DNA of 64,000 nucleotides, taken from Selenomonadaceae bacterium. GTDB taxonomy: Bacteria; Bacillota; Negativicutes; Selenomonadales; Selenomonadaceae. The stretch covers positions 33,845-97,844 of the forward strand of contig JAFXTD010000033.1 in the NCBI GenBank assembly GCA_017535925.1, given 5' to 3'. A model generated the notes under the pieces. The model was given only the letters and a program-made list of their open reading frames with translations. It made no database searches and was not told the DNA's origin. Shown here one piece after another: positions 7,134 to 15,166 of the stretch. Positions within the stretch are counted from its first letter, which is position 1; each line of letters opens with the position of its first letter. The translations under genes were made by a program, and so were the position numbers.

Positions 7134-9224
7134 ATGCCCGCACCCGCAGATATTTTAGAGAGCGAACCCCGAACACTGGGCTCGATTATCCAAAAATACA
7201 GCGACGTTATAATCGCGGTGACGCTCGTCATGATTGTTATCATGATGATTATTCCGCTACCGACTTCGCTTTTGGATTTGCTGATTTGTCTCAATATCAC
7301 AATCGCCCTCGTCGTCATAATGAGCGCGATTTACAACGAGGAGGCTCTTGACTTATCGGTCTTCCCGTCGTTGCTTCTGGTGACGACTCTTTTCCGATTG
7401 GCTTTGAATATTTCCTCGACGCGTTTGATTTTGATTAACGGCTACGCGGGCGAAGTCATTACGGCTTTCGGAAATTTCGTCGTCGGAGGCAATCCCGTCG
7501 TCGGATTCATCATGTTTATCATTTTGGTTATCATTAACTTCATCGTCATAACCAAAGGCTCGGAGCGTGTCGCGGAAGTTTCGGCGCGTTTCACATTGGA
7601 CGCAATGCCCGGTAAACAGATGGCTATCGACGCCGACTTGAACCAAGGCGCGATAACCGACGAGGAGGCTAAAGTTCGCCGCACGAAGATTCAACGCGAG
7701 GCTGACTTCTTCGGAGCAATGGACGGTGCTTCCAAGTTCGTCAAAGGCGACGCAATCGCCGCGATTATTATCATGCTGATTAATATCGGCGGCGGTTTCG
7801 TTATCGGCATGGCGCAAAAGGATATGGACGCCGCGACCGCCCTCCAAACTTACACGCTGTTGACTGTCGGTGAAGGTTTGGTAAGTCAAATCCCCGCGCT
7901 GTTAATTTCAACGGCAACAGGTATCATCGTCACCCGTGCAGCTTCGGAAGGCAATCTCGGTTCCGACCTCGTCAAGCAGCTTTTCAACAACGAAAGAATT
8001 TTCTTCATTAACACGGGCGTCTTGTTCATGCTGTCAATCGTTCCCGGTCTGCCCGGCATTCCGTTCGCGTCGCTGGCTTTAATCTGCGCGTTTATCGGCT
8101 ACAGCTTGCACAAGAAAAATATCGTGCCCGAAGAAGTCAAAGAGGAACAAGCTCAAGCCAAAGAAAAGACGGAGGCAACCCGTCCCGAAAATATCATTTC
8201 ATTGTTGCAAGTCGACCCGATGGAATTGGAAATCGGTTACTCGTTGATACCGCTCGTCGATACCGGGCAGGGCGGCGACTTGCTCGACCGTATCGTCATG
8301 ATTCGTCGACAATGCGCCCTCGAACTCGGCTTGGTCGTTCCGACGATTCGTATTCGCGATAACATCCAGATTAAGCCGAACGCTTACATTATCAAGCTCA
8401 AGGGCATGGAAATTGCTCGCGGCGAACTCATGCTCGACCACTTCCTCGCAATGAACTCCGGCACCGTCTTTGAAGAAATTCCCGGCATTGAAACTGTTGA
8501 GCCGGCTTTCGGACTTCCTGCCTTGTGGATTCCCGAAGGTCAACGCGAACAGGCAGAATTGAGCGGCTATACCGTCGTCGACGCCGTCTCGGTTTTGGCA
8601 ACGCATTTGACGGAGATTATCAAGCAACACGCTGCAGAAATTCTCGGTCGTCAAGAAACTCAAAACCTCATCGACAACCTCGCAAAATCAAATCGCGGTC
8701 TCGTCGACGAAGTTGTCCCCGAACTCTTGGGTATCGGCGAAATTCAAAAAGTCTTGGCGAATTTGCTCAGCGAACGCGTTTCGATTCGCGATATGGCTAC
8801 GATTATGGAAGTTTTAGCCGATTACGCTCGCGCAACCAAAGACCCCGAAATTTTGACGGAATATGTTCGACACGCAATGGCGAGGCAGATTACTCATCAA
8901 GTCGTGCAGGGCGGCACAACTTTGCCTTGTATCACGCTCGACCCGGCTTTGGAAAATCGAATTGTCGGCGGCGTTCAACGCACGGATCACGGTTCCTACG
9001 TCAGCCTCGACCCCGACTCAATGCGCCGCATGATTAATTCGTTGAACAAGGAAATTGAAAAGCTTGCAAACCAAGGTTATCCCGCTATCGTGTTGACGAG
9101 CCCCGCCGTCCGCCTCTACTTCCGCAAGCTTGTCGAACGTTCGGTGCAAGGTCTCACAATCGTTTCGCACGCAGAAATTGACCAGTCGATTGAAATTCAG
9201 ATTATCGGCGTCATAAGAATTTAA
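7134..9224 (+). CDS. flhA: Flagellar export apparatus protein FlhA
   Basis: 696 residues, normal length. About eight N-terminal membrane helices include the conserved FHIPEP-type region (EALDLSVFPSLLLVTTLFRLALNISSTRLIL) and the inter-helix loop VITKGSERVAEVSARFTLDAMPGKQMAIDADLN. A large cytoplasmic domain follows from about residue 330 and binds chaperone-substrate complexes. ATG follows AGGAGAA. flhA usually follows flhB directly; here two non-flagellar genes intervene. A clear terminator follows. Confidence 0.97.
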   Translation: MPAPADILESEPRTLGSIIQKYSDVIIAVTLVMIVIMMIIPLPTSLLDLLICLNITIALVVIMSAIYNEEALDLSVFPSLLLVTTLFRLALNISSTRLILINGYAGEVITAFGNFVVGGNPVVGFIMFIILVIINFIVITKGSERVAEVSARFTLDAMPGKQMAIDADLNQGAITDEEAKVRRTKIQREADFFGAMDGASKFVKGDAIAAIIIMLINIGGGFVIGMAQKDMDAATALQTYTLLTVGEGLVSQIPALLISTATGIIVTRAASEGNLGSDLVKQLFNNERIFFINTGVLFMLSIVPGLPGIPFASLALICAFIGYSLHKKNIVPEEVKEEQAQAKEKTEATRPENIISLLQVDPMELEIGYSLIPLVDTGQGGDLLDRIVMIRRQCALELGLVVPTIRIRDNIQIKPNAYIIKLKGMEIARGELMLDHFLAMNSGTVFEEIPGIETVEPAFGLPALWIPEGQREQAELSGYTVVDAVSVLATHLTEIIKQHAAEILGRQETQNLIDNLAKSNRGLVDEVVPELLGIGEIQKVLANLLSERVSIRDMATIMEVLADYARATKDPEILTEYVRHAMARQITHQVVQGGTTLPCITLDPALENRIVGGVQRTDHGSYVSLDPDSMRRMINSLNKEIEKLANQGYPAIVLTSPAVRLYFRKLVERSVQGLTIVSHAEIDQSIEIQIIGVIRI

Positions 9225-9240
9225 CACGAAAAAAAATTAA

Positions 9241-9269
9241 CCTCCGCGCAGATTTGCGGAGGTTTTTTT
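9241..9269 (+). terminator. Rho-independent terminator after flhA
   Basis: A 7-bp stem CCTCCGC/GCGGAGG (9241-9247 with 9256-9262) followed by seven T residues. It separates flhA from the convergent RTX gene. Confidence 0.9.
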
Positions 9270-9283
9270 GTTGCCGGAAACTT

Positions 9284-11314
9284 TTATTTCTTGACGAACT
9301 TGGAACCGCTGATTTTGTAAGTGTCGTCGTTAACGTGGAAGGTCGAGGCGGTGAAGTCTTTCAACGTGACAGAGCCTTCCTCAAATTTGAGGGTAACGAT
9401 ACCGTTTTTGTGAGACGCCGTGAAGTCCATGCTGTCGAGTGTCAAGGTGTCGTTTTTGTCGAAGCCGAAGATAACATCGTTGCCTTCGCCCGCATGATAA
9501 ATGAAAACGTCAGAGCCTGCATCGCCCCAGAGTGAATCATTGCCCGCGCCGCCCGTCAAGGTATCGTTGCCTTTGCCGCCTTTGAGCGTGTCGCTGCCGA
9601 GTCCGCCGTAAAGTGCATCGTTGCCTGCGTTGCCGAGAATCGAATCGTTGCCGCCCTCGCCGTAAATTATATCTTTCTTACTTCCGCCCAAAATCACGTT
9701 GTTAAGCTTGTTGCCGACGATTTTTGCGTCCGTTGTGCGCTTGGAGGCGTCTGCTGTTCCGACATCTGCGGCAAGTGTCACGGGCGAAATTGTTTTGTTA
9801 TTAATCGTCAAAGTTTTGCTGCCGCTGACGACCGTCGTTGATTCTTTGCCTTTGGAATTTATCAGCGTCAAAGTTTTTCCCTTGCCGTTCTTGACGGTGA
9901 GAGTGCCGCTGCCGATTGTGAAGACGACATCCGAGCCGCTTAAGGTCGTTTTGGAAATTGCCGCGCCGAGTGAAATTTTATCGCCCGCTGCGTAGTCACT
10001 GATAACGTCCTTGCCCGCCGTGTAAATGAAAACGTCATTGCCTGCGCCGCCTTTTAAAGTGTCATTTCCTTTGCCGCCGTTGAGGGTATCGTTTCCTTTG
10101 CCGCCGAGTAAATAATCGTTGCCCGAACCGCTGACGATTGAATTGTCGAGAGCGTTGCCCGTGATTTTAATTGCCTTCTTGAGAGCTTTGGCGTTGACGT
10201 TTTTAACGGTGCTTTCAAAATCCGCGAGGTCGAGTGCGCTTTCCGAATAATCTGCCGCGACTGTCAAAACAGTTTTCTTTGCATTATAAGAGACGCCGTC
10301 GGGCACGCCGTCCGAATAATTTTTGGCAAGATAGCGCATGTAACCATAACCGTGATAGCCTTTAGCAGACGCGGCATTGGGATCAGTAAATAAAACATAA
10401 CCTTTAGAAGCACTATCATAGCCGCCAACGATTTCGACAAGCCCTGCACCAATTTCCGTAGTGTAATTTGTGGAGGGAACATTTGCCTTTAAAGTTATTT
10501 CCGCCATAGCCTGTAAAATAAGCCTGTCAAGATAGTTTGTAAAGTTGGCTGATCGATAATTGCTACCATAACCGTAGAGGTCAGAGTAAATATATTTATT
10601 ATCGCCTTCCAAAACACCATTTTTATCATCGGCAGTCATATTGTAAAGAAAATCGGCGTTGATATACAAATTAACTTCAGAAGCAAGCCCCATGTCGTAA
10701 TTAAAATCAAGTCTTATTTCGTCTTGACGATTATAACCGTTGCTAACGAATTTAATATTAATTTTGTTGATATTTGCGCGTCCGTCGGTGAAATTTATGC
10801 CGAGTGATTTATCGATTAGATCGAGTGATTCGGGAATCCACCAATTATAAAGCGCACGAGTTACTAATTTTTGTTTCGCGAGGTAAGTTTCGCCGCTGTA
10901 ATTAAATTTTTCGTCGACATCTTTATCATCTTTTTCGGCGTAGGTTACATTGACCGTCAAACCGTTTTTCGTGAAGGAATTGTATTGGGCGTTGGTGAGT
11001 TTTACAGCTTTTGCGCTTTCGGGCACGATTGATTCAGCGTTTTTGGTAGTTTTGCCGCCCGCGTCCGAACCTGTGATTGCTCCAGTGTCCTCGTTGTTAA
11101 TACGAATGCCGCAATTCTGTTCTGCAAAAGTTTGAGCACCACTTGTTTGATAATATGGAGTGTTCCTCAGTTCAGTTCCGTACTTTGACTTGAAAACATC
11201 GTAACGAACTGCGCCCACAGCTTTAAAAGCCTCGTCGATAGCTTCTTCGCCGGTTTTTTTTGTCTCGACGAGTGTCTTGACGAATTTTTTGATAACTCCA
11301 ACGGGTGTTGACAT
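9284..11314 (-). CDS. RTX-type secreted protein with calcium-binding nonapeptide repeats
   Basis: 676 residues with no N-terminal signal peptide. The N-terminal half (to about residue 370) is an unrecognised region rich in Asn, Tyr and Asp (e.g. INADFLYNMTADDKNGVLEGDNKYIY). Two blocks of GGxGxDxL/xGNDTLxGG nonapeptides follow, at about 395-430 and 560-620, separated by a beta-rich spacer. The C-terminus ends DDTYKISGSKFVKK. Such proteins usually leave through a type I (ABC/MFP/TolC) system with a C-terminal signal and fold on Ca2+ outside; no type I genes are in the window. The start has a strong AAGGAGAT site. The function of the N-terminal region is unknown. Confidence 0.85.
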   Translation of the reverse strand: MSTPVGVIKKFVKTLVETKKTGEEAIDEAFKAVGAVRYDVFKSKYGTELRNTPYYQTSGAQTFAEQNCGIRINNEDTGAITGSDAGGKTTKNAESIVPESAKAVKLTNAQYNSFTKNGLTVNVTYAEKDDKDVDEKFNYSGETYLAKQKLVTRALYNWWIPESLDLIDKSLGINFTDGRANINKINIKFVSNGYNRQDEIRLDFNYDMGLASEVNLYINADFLYNMTADDKNGVLEGDNKYIYSDLYGYGSNYRSANFTNYLDRLILQAMAEITLKANVPSTNYTTEIGAGLVEIVGGYDSASKGYVLFTDPNAASAKGYHGYGYMRYLAKNYSDGVPDGVSYNAKKTVLTVAADYSESALDLADFESTVKNVNAKALKKAIKITGNALDNSIVSGSGNDYLLGGKGNDTLNGGKGNDTLKGGAGNDVFIYTAGKDVISDYAAGDKISLGAAISKTTLSGSDVVFTIGSGTLTVKNGKGKTLTLINSKGKESTTVVSGSKTLTINNKTISPVTLAADVGTADASKRTTDAKIVGNKLNNVILGGSKKDIIYGEGGNDSILGNAGNDALYGGLGSDTLKGGKGNDTLTGGAGNDSLWGDAGSDVFIYHAGEGNDVIFGFDKNDTLTLDSMDFTASHKNGIVTLKFEEGSVTLKDFTASTFHVNDDTYKISGSKFVKK

Positions 11315-11400
11315 ACAAATCTCATCTCCTTAAAAGTTTCTCCAATGATACTACTAAAAATAACTTAATGAAAGAAACCATAGGTAATACTTTTTGAACA

Positions 11401-11429
11401 TTATACAGGTCGGAAAAAATTTTTGGTGT
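11401..11429 (-). promoter_or_regulatory. Possible promoter of the RTX gene
   Basis: On the minus strand TATAAT (complement of 11401-11406) lies 86 bases before the RTX start. The -35 position (CACCAA) matches poorly, so this is a weak prediction that may need an activator. Confidence 0.35.
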
Positions 11430-11450
11430 CCTGCCGGGACACAAAAAAAT
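11421..11450. terminator. Hairpin terminator between the RTX gene and the RTX remnant
   Basis: GTGTCC (11427-11432) pairs with GGACAC (11438-11443). It is flanked by T-rich and A-rich runs on both sides, so it could stop minus-strand transcription from the remnant at 11495. Confidence 0.7.
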
Positions 11451-11494
11451 TTTCCGCCGCGTTGACGAGATTAAAATTTTTGTCTGCGCAGATT

Positions 11495-11815
11495 TTATTG
11501 CTTTTTTAGAGTTGTGCCGCTGATTTTATACGTGTCGTTGTTAATGTGGAAGGTCGAGGCGGTGAAGTCCAATCCGTCAAGAGTGAGCGTATCTTTGCTA
11601 TCGAAGCTGTAAATAACATCTTTGCCGTCACCTGTTCATTGCCTTTGAGTTTAACAGTCTTCGTTCCGGCGTTGCATCGATTGTTACCACATTCGAGCTT
11701 ACAGTCACGGTAGCCGCGCCCGAATTCGTGACCTTTTTAAGCGCAGTTTCCGAGGGCGTGCCCTTGATATTAACGGAATAGTTGCTTTCCCGCTTATTAT
11801 CCTCCCCCAAAAAAA
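11495..11815 (-). pseudogene. Decayed remnant of a second RTX-type gene
   Basis: Two frames hold RTX-like pieces that do not join. The distal piece (stop at 11495) encodes GDGKDVIYSFDSKDTLTL followed by a tail matching the end of the neighbouring RTX protein (FTASTFHINNDTYKISG). The proximal piece (11628-11810) encodes a beta-rich spacer-like sequence (SVNIKGTPSETALKKVTNSG). The break near 11630 and the absence of nonapeptide repeats indicate internal deletion. It looks like what is left of a tandem duplicate of the 9284-11314 gene. Confidence 0.7.
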
Positions 11816-11837
11816 TGTTCCTTTGCCAAGCTTTTTA

Positions 11838-11878
11838 CAAAAAAATCCTCCGCCGTCGAAAAAGACTTTGGAGGATTT
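11838..11878 (-). terminator. Terminator after the GH32 gene
   Basis: AAATCCTCC (11843-11851) pairs with GGAGGATTT (11870-11878). On the minus strand the stem is followed by a T-rich run, 18 bases after the stop codon of the sucrose hydrolase gene. Confidence 0.8.
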
Positions 11879-11895
11879 ATTGTTTGCAATGACGC

Positions 11896-13446
11896 TCAAA
11901 GTTTGAGGAAGGGAAATTTTTTCGTCAAGTCTTCGGGCGTGTCTTTAATGTGCGGGTGCGGCAAGCCGAAATCAAGCTTGTAATATTCCAGCGAATCAAT
12001 TACGAGCGTTTCGTTTTCGGGCGTGAAGATAATTTTTTGGGAAGTACGCTTTGGATAAATTCTCGCCGAAAGAACTTCCGCGCCGTCGTTGATGAAAACT
12101 TCGATGCTTGAGCGGTCGATAAAAATGTGGAGCTTGAGCTTTTCGGTCGGCTCAATTTGAATTTCGCGGACGGAGGCAATTCCGTTGATGACTTCGCCGG
12201 CTTGAGTGCGGTCAAGTTTAAACAAGCCGCTCGCATTGTAAGTCAAAACGGTTTGCTCAAGTTCGGAGGCGCGCAAGGCGATTGAAAATTTCTTCGACTT
12301 CGCGGCGTCAATCGTCAAAACAAGTTCGTAAGCCTCGCCCGAAACGCCGTCAAAGGTCGTCGCCTCGTCAATCACAACATTTCCAAAAGTTATCGGCTTC
12401 CACTTGCGGAGCTTTTCAAGTTCTTTGACGGGCGTGGAAATAATTTTTCCGTTTTTAATGTGAAGTTCACGAGGAACAGTCATCATACCTGCCCAACCGT
12501 CTTTGGCTTCGTGCATGTCGACGTTCCACATGTCCATCCAAGCGATTATAACCGTGCGTCCGTCGGGCGTTTGCATGACTTGCGGCGCGTAGAAGTCAAA
12601 GCCCTTGTCGAGGTATTGAAAATCGCCGTGCTTAAAAATTCCGCTCTTATAATTGAGCTTGCCGATAAGGACACCCGCCGCTTTGTCGTGATAAAAAATT
12701 CCGTCGTCGGTTCTCAAGTCCATAGGCGAGAAAACCAACACGTCTTGCCCGTCAATTTCTGCAAAGTTCGGGCATTCCCACATTCCGCCGAGATTTCCTT
12801 CACTGCGCGCAGAAATTGCTTTTAACCTCCAAGACTTGGTCAAATCTTTCGAGACGAACAAAAGAATTTGTCCGTGAGCCATATCGGGCGTTCGTGAACC
12901 GAGTACCGCATAATATTTTCCGTTGTGTTCCCAAACTTTCGGGTCGCGAATGTCATGGATAGAAACTTCTTCGCTTTTAACGTCGCTGTCTTCGATAATC
13001 GGATTCTTTTCGGATTTTTCGAAGTGAATGCCGTCTTCGGAGGAAGCGAGGCACTGAAATTCGATATGCCCGTAACCGAGTGCGGCTTCTTCTTCGGGCG
13101 TTGCGCTCAAGTGTCCCGTGTACATGAGATAAAGTTTGTCGTCCTTTTCGATAGCACTGCCGGAAAAACAGCCGCCGCCCTGTTCGTAGGCTTCTTCGGG
13201 CTTGAGAGCAATCGGCAAATGTTTCCAATAGGCTAAATCGTCGCTGACGGCGTGTCCCCAATGCATCGGTCCCCATTCGGGAGCGTAAGGATAATGCTGA
13301 TAGAAAAAGTGATATTGCCCTTTGTAAAAACACATGCCGTTGGGGTCGTTGCACCAACCAAACGGCGGGGCAATGTGATAGCGCGGATACCAGCGGGCGT
13401 CCGTCACTTGCGAAAATGCTTTGAAGTCTTCAATTTGTTCTGCCAT
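11896..13446 (-). CDS. scrB: Sucrose-6-phosphate hydrolase / beta-fructofuranosidase (GH32)
   Basis: 516 residues. The GH32 five-bladed propeller motifs are in order: WCNDPNG with nucleophile D34, SGSA, RDPKV (transition-state stabiliser) and WECPN (acid/base Glu). A beta-sandwich C-terminal domain follows, with the family's SSIEVFINDG. It has no signal peptide, so it is cytoplasmic, consistent with cleaving sucrose-6-phosphate delivered by a PTS or sucrose taken up by a permease. No sucrose transporter or ScrR-type regulator is in the window. The ATG follows AAAGGAGAG. The exact substrate (sucrose-6-P, sucrose or fructans) is not resolved. Confidence 0.92.
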   Translation of the reverse strand: MAEQIEDFKAFSQVTDARWYPRYHIAPPFGWCNDPNGMCFYKGQYHFFYQHYPYAPEWGPMHWGHAVSDDLAYWKHLPIALKPEEAYEQGGGCFSGSAIEKDDKLYLMYTGHLSATPEEEAALGYGHIEFQCLASSEDGIHFEKSEKNPIIEDSDVKSEEVSIHDIRDPKVWEHNGKYYAVLGSRTPDMAHGQILLFVSKDLTKSWRLKAISARSEGNLGGMWECPNFAEIDGQDVLVFSPMDLRTDDGIFYHDKAAGVLIGKLNYKSGIFKHGDFQYLDKGFDFYAPQVMQTPDGRTVIIAWMDMWNVDMHEAKDGWAGMMTVPRELHIKNGKIISTPVKELEKLRKWKPITFGNVVIDEATTFDGVSGEAYELVLTIDAAKSKKFSIALRASELEQTVLTYNASGLFKLDRTQAGEVINGIASVREIQIEPTEKLKLHIFIDRSSIEVFINDGAEVLSARIYPKRTSQKIIFTPENETLVIDSLEYYKLDFGLPHPHIKDTPEDLTKKFPFLKL

Positions 13447-13506
13447 AAAATCTCTCCTTTAAATAAATTAATCAAACTTTGGAGCCGCACTGAAACAGGA
13501 TTTTTC

Positions 13507-13524
13507 CTAACAGCTATCAGCTAA
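13507..13524. repeat. Short heptad repeat upstream of the GH32 gene
   Basis: CTAACAGCTATCAGCTAA, two 7-bp units of the AACAGCT family, lie in the 144-bp gap between the GH32 and AtpZ-like genes. No clear promoter was recognised in the gap. Confidence 0.6.
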
Positions 13525-13590
13525 ATTGGGCATGCAAAGAAAAAGTAGGTTAAATAATTCTTTGAAAACTTTCTTGCGCGGGAAGAAAGG

Positions 13591-13797
13591 TTAAATGAAC
13601 CCGTGATGTTTAAGTTGACGATAAACCGAGTAAATCGCGATAGGGAAGCTCAAAATAATTCCGCCGATTCTGCCTTTGCCTCCGAGTTGAAAAAAATCGT
13701 CGACAAGTCCGCCCAAGTACAAACAAATAAAAATTACGGCGGCGATATAAATCCCAACGCCTGAGAGAATCGCCGCCGCTTTCCAAAAATTATTCAT
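13591..13797 (-). CDS. Small two-helix membrane protein, AtpZ/AtpI-like
   Basis: 68 residues with two hydrophobic helices separated by a short loop (GGLVDDFFQLGGKGRIGGIILSFPIAIY). The pattern (first helix with ICLYLGGLVDDFF, second helix starting GGI) resembles the small AtpZ/AtpI family that assists ATP synthase, but no atp genes are nearby. It starts 3 bp after the pfkA stop, so it is probably cotranscribed with pfkA. The assignment is tentative. Confidence 0.5.
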   Translation of the reverse strand: MNNFWKAAAILSGVGIYIAAVIFICLYLGGLVDDFFQLGGKGRIGGIILSFPIAIYSVYRQLKHHGFI

Positions 13798-13800
13798 GCC

Positions 13801-14763
13801 TTAGACAAGCACGCTCGCCAAACGAACAAGTTCGGGGTCGAGCGGCTTCTTATTGTTGACCGAATCAAAGAGGTTAATCGCGACGACTTTGCCTTCGTCG
13901 AAACCGTAAACGACATTGGATACGCCGGAAATAATTGCAAGAGCAGCTTTTTCGCCGAGTTGCGAGGCCTTCATGCGGTCTTCGACAGTCGGGGAGCCGC
14001 CGCGTTGAATGTGACCGAGAATCGAAACACGGGTATCGATGCCGGTTTTCTCTTGGACGACGTTTTTCAAGCCGACGCCGCTGCACGCACCTTCAGCCAC
14101 GACGATAATGCTGTAGCGACGACCGCCCTTGTAAGATTCGATAATCTCTTCGCACATTTCGTCGATATTATATTTTACTTCGGGAACGATAATGTATTCC
14201 GCGCCGGAGGCAATGCCCGAAACCATTGCGAGCCAGCCGGAGGTGTGCCCCATGACCTCAACGACCATGATACGACGGTGCGCAGAGGCGGTGTCACGCA
14301 GTTTGTTAATCGCTTCGACTGCGGTGTTTGCTGCGGTATCGCAACCGATTGTATAGTCCGTGCCCCAAACGTCGTTGTCTATCGTGCCGGGAAGTCCGAC
14401 AATCGGAATGCCGCCCATTTTCGACAAGAGAGAGCCGCCCGTCAACGAGCCGTCGCCGCCGATTATGACGAGACCTTCAATTCCGTGTTTCTGAAGATTT
14501 TCCAGACCTTTGCGACGACCTTCCTCCGTCTTGAACTCTTTGCAACGAGCCGTACCGAGAAAAGTTCCGCCGCGTTGAATCAAATCGCTGACGCTACGCC
14601 GTTGCAATTCGATTATGTCATCGTTAAGCATTCCCTTGTAGCCGTTTTGGATACCGAAAACTTTAACGCCTTCATAAAGCGCAGTTCTTACGACCGCACG
14701 CGCCGCCGCATTCATGCCGGGGCTGTCGCCGCCCGAAGTCATTACCGCTATAGCTCCTAACAT
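13801..14763 (-). CDS. pfkA: ATP-dependent 6-phosphofructokinase, copy 1
   Basis: 320 residues. The ATP loop TSGGDSPGMNAA, the GGDGS element (Gly rather than Asp after GGD, the ATP-dependent type), catalytic PGTIDND and the C-terminal GHIQRGGSPTVEDR are all present. It phosphorylates fructose-6-phosphate in glycolysis. It is closely related to the second copy at 29864. One difference is MGHTSGW here against MGRNSGW there, at a position where other bacterial PFKs usually have Arg near the sugar-phosphate site. A predicted promoter lies upstream, and a small membrane protein follows. Confidence 0.96.
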   Translation of the reverse strand: MLGAIAVMTSGGDSPGMNAAARAVVRTALYEGVKVFGIQNGYKGMLNDDIIELQRRSVSDLIQRGGTFLGTARCKEFKTEEGRRKGLENLQKHGIEGLVIIGGDGSLTGGSLLSKMGGIPIVGLPGTIDNDVWGTDYTIGCDTAANTAVEAINKLRDTASAHRRIMVVEVMGHTSGWLAMVSGIASGAEYIIVPEVKYNIDEMCEEIIESYKGGRRYSIIVVAEGACSGVGLKNVVQEKTGIDTRVSILGHIQRGGSPTVEDRMKASQLGEKAALAIISGVSNVVYGFDEGKVVAINLFDSVNNKKPLDPELVRLASVLV

Positions 14764-14816
14764 CTCTAAAATCCCCTCCCGCTCAATCTTTCTGAATGGA
14801 AAATACTAACGCCATT

Positions 14817-14845
14817 ATTTTAAAAAATTTTCTAAGAATTGTAAA
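14817..14845 (-). promoter_or_regulatory. Predicted promoter of pfkA copy 1
   Basis: Reading the minus strand, TTTACA (14845-14840) and TAAAAT (14822-14817) are 17 bp apart, about 55 bases before the start codon. Confidence 0.55.
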
Positions 14846-14882
14846 GCGAAATTTGCGGGTATCGCCTTTGAAAATTTAATTA

Positions 14883-14894
14883 GGGGCTGTTGGT
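14883..14894 (+). repeat. Insertion-sequence end-like fragment
   Basis: GGGGCTGTTGGT matches the outer part of the insertion-sequence end at 63870-63886 and the fragment at 20540. No transposase frame follows, so it is a solo end or remnant. It lies in the 403-bp gap between pfkA and rel. Confidence 0.55.
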
Positions 14895-14933
14895 GATTCT
14901 TTTACTTTTCTTTTGCGGCGACCGGTCAAAGGT

Positions 14934-15004
14934 TTCAGGTGTCAGGTGTCAGGATTTTTCTAACAGCTAACCACTAACCACTAACAGCTAACAGCTAATC
15001 ACTA
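14934..15004. repeat. Cluster of heptad repeats upstream of rel
   Basis: Two unit types sit side by side: GTGTCAG (two copies) and then CTAACAGC/CTAACCA units in mixed order. All have 7-bp spacing. They fill much of the gene-free stretch 14764-15166, whose other contents are the pfkA promoter, an IS-end fragment and the rel promoter. Confidence 0.8.
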
Positions 15005-15015
15005 TTTTTTTATCA

Positions 15016-15044
15016 TTGACAGAGGAAATAAATCACTTTAATAT
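15016..15044 (+). promoter_or_regulatory. Strong predicted promoter of rel
   Basis: Consensus TTGACA at 15016-15021, 17-bp spacer, TAATAT at 15039-15044. Transcription would begin near 15051, leaving a leader of about 115 nucleotides with short inverted repeats (e.g. CGTTCG/CGAACG) before the rel start. Confidence 0.7.
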
Positions 15045-15166
15045 GAAGGAAAAATTAATCGGCGAAGTCCGATTGCTTGCGAGCAAAGAAATTTAATTAA
15101 TGACACTGACAAATTTTCCGTTCGTTGAAAATTATCGAACGCTACGGAAAGGAGGGGCAATAAAAT

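Noticed and set aside
13591..13797. Confident assignment as ATP synthase protein AtpZ
   Set aside because: Only the two-helix topology and a few Gly positions fit, and no atp genes are nearby, so it is kept as AtpZ/AtpI-like.
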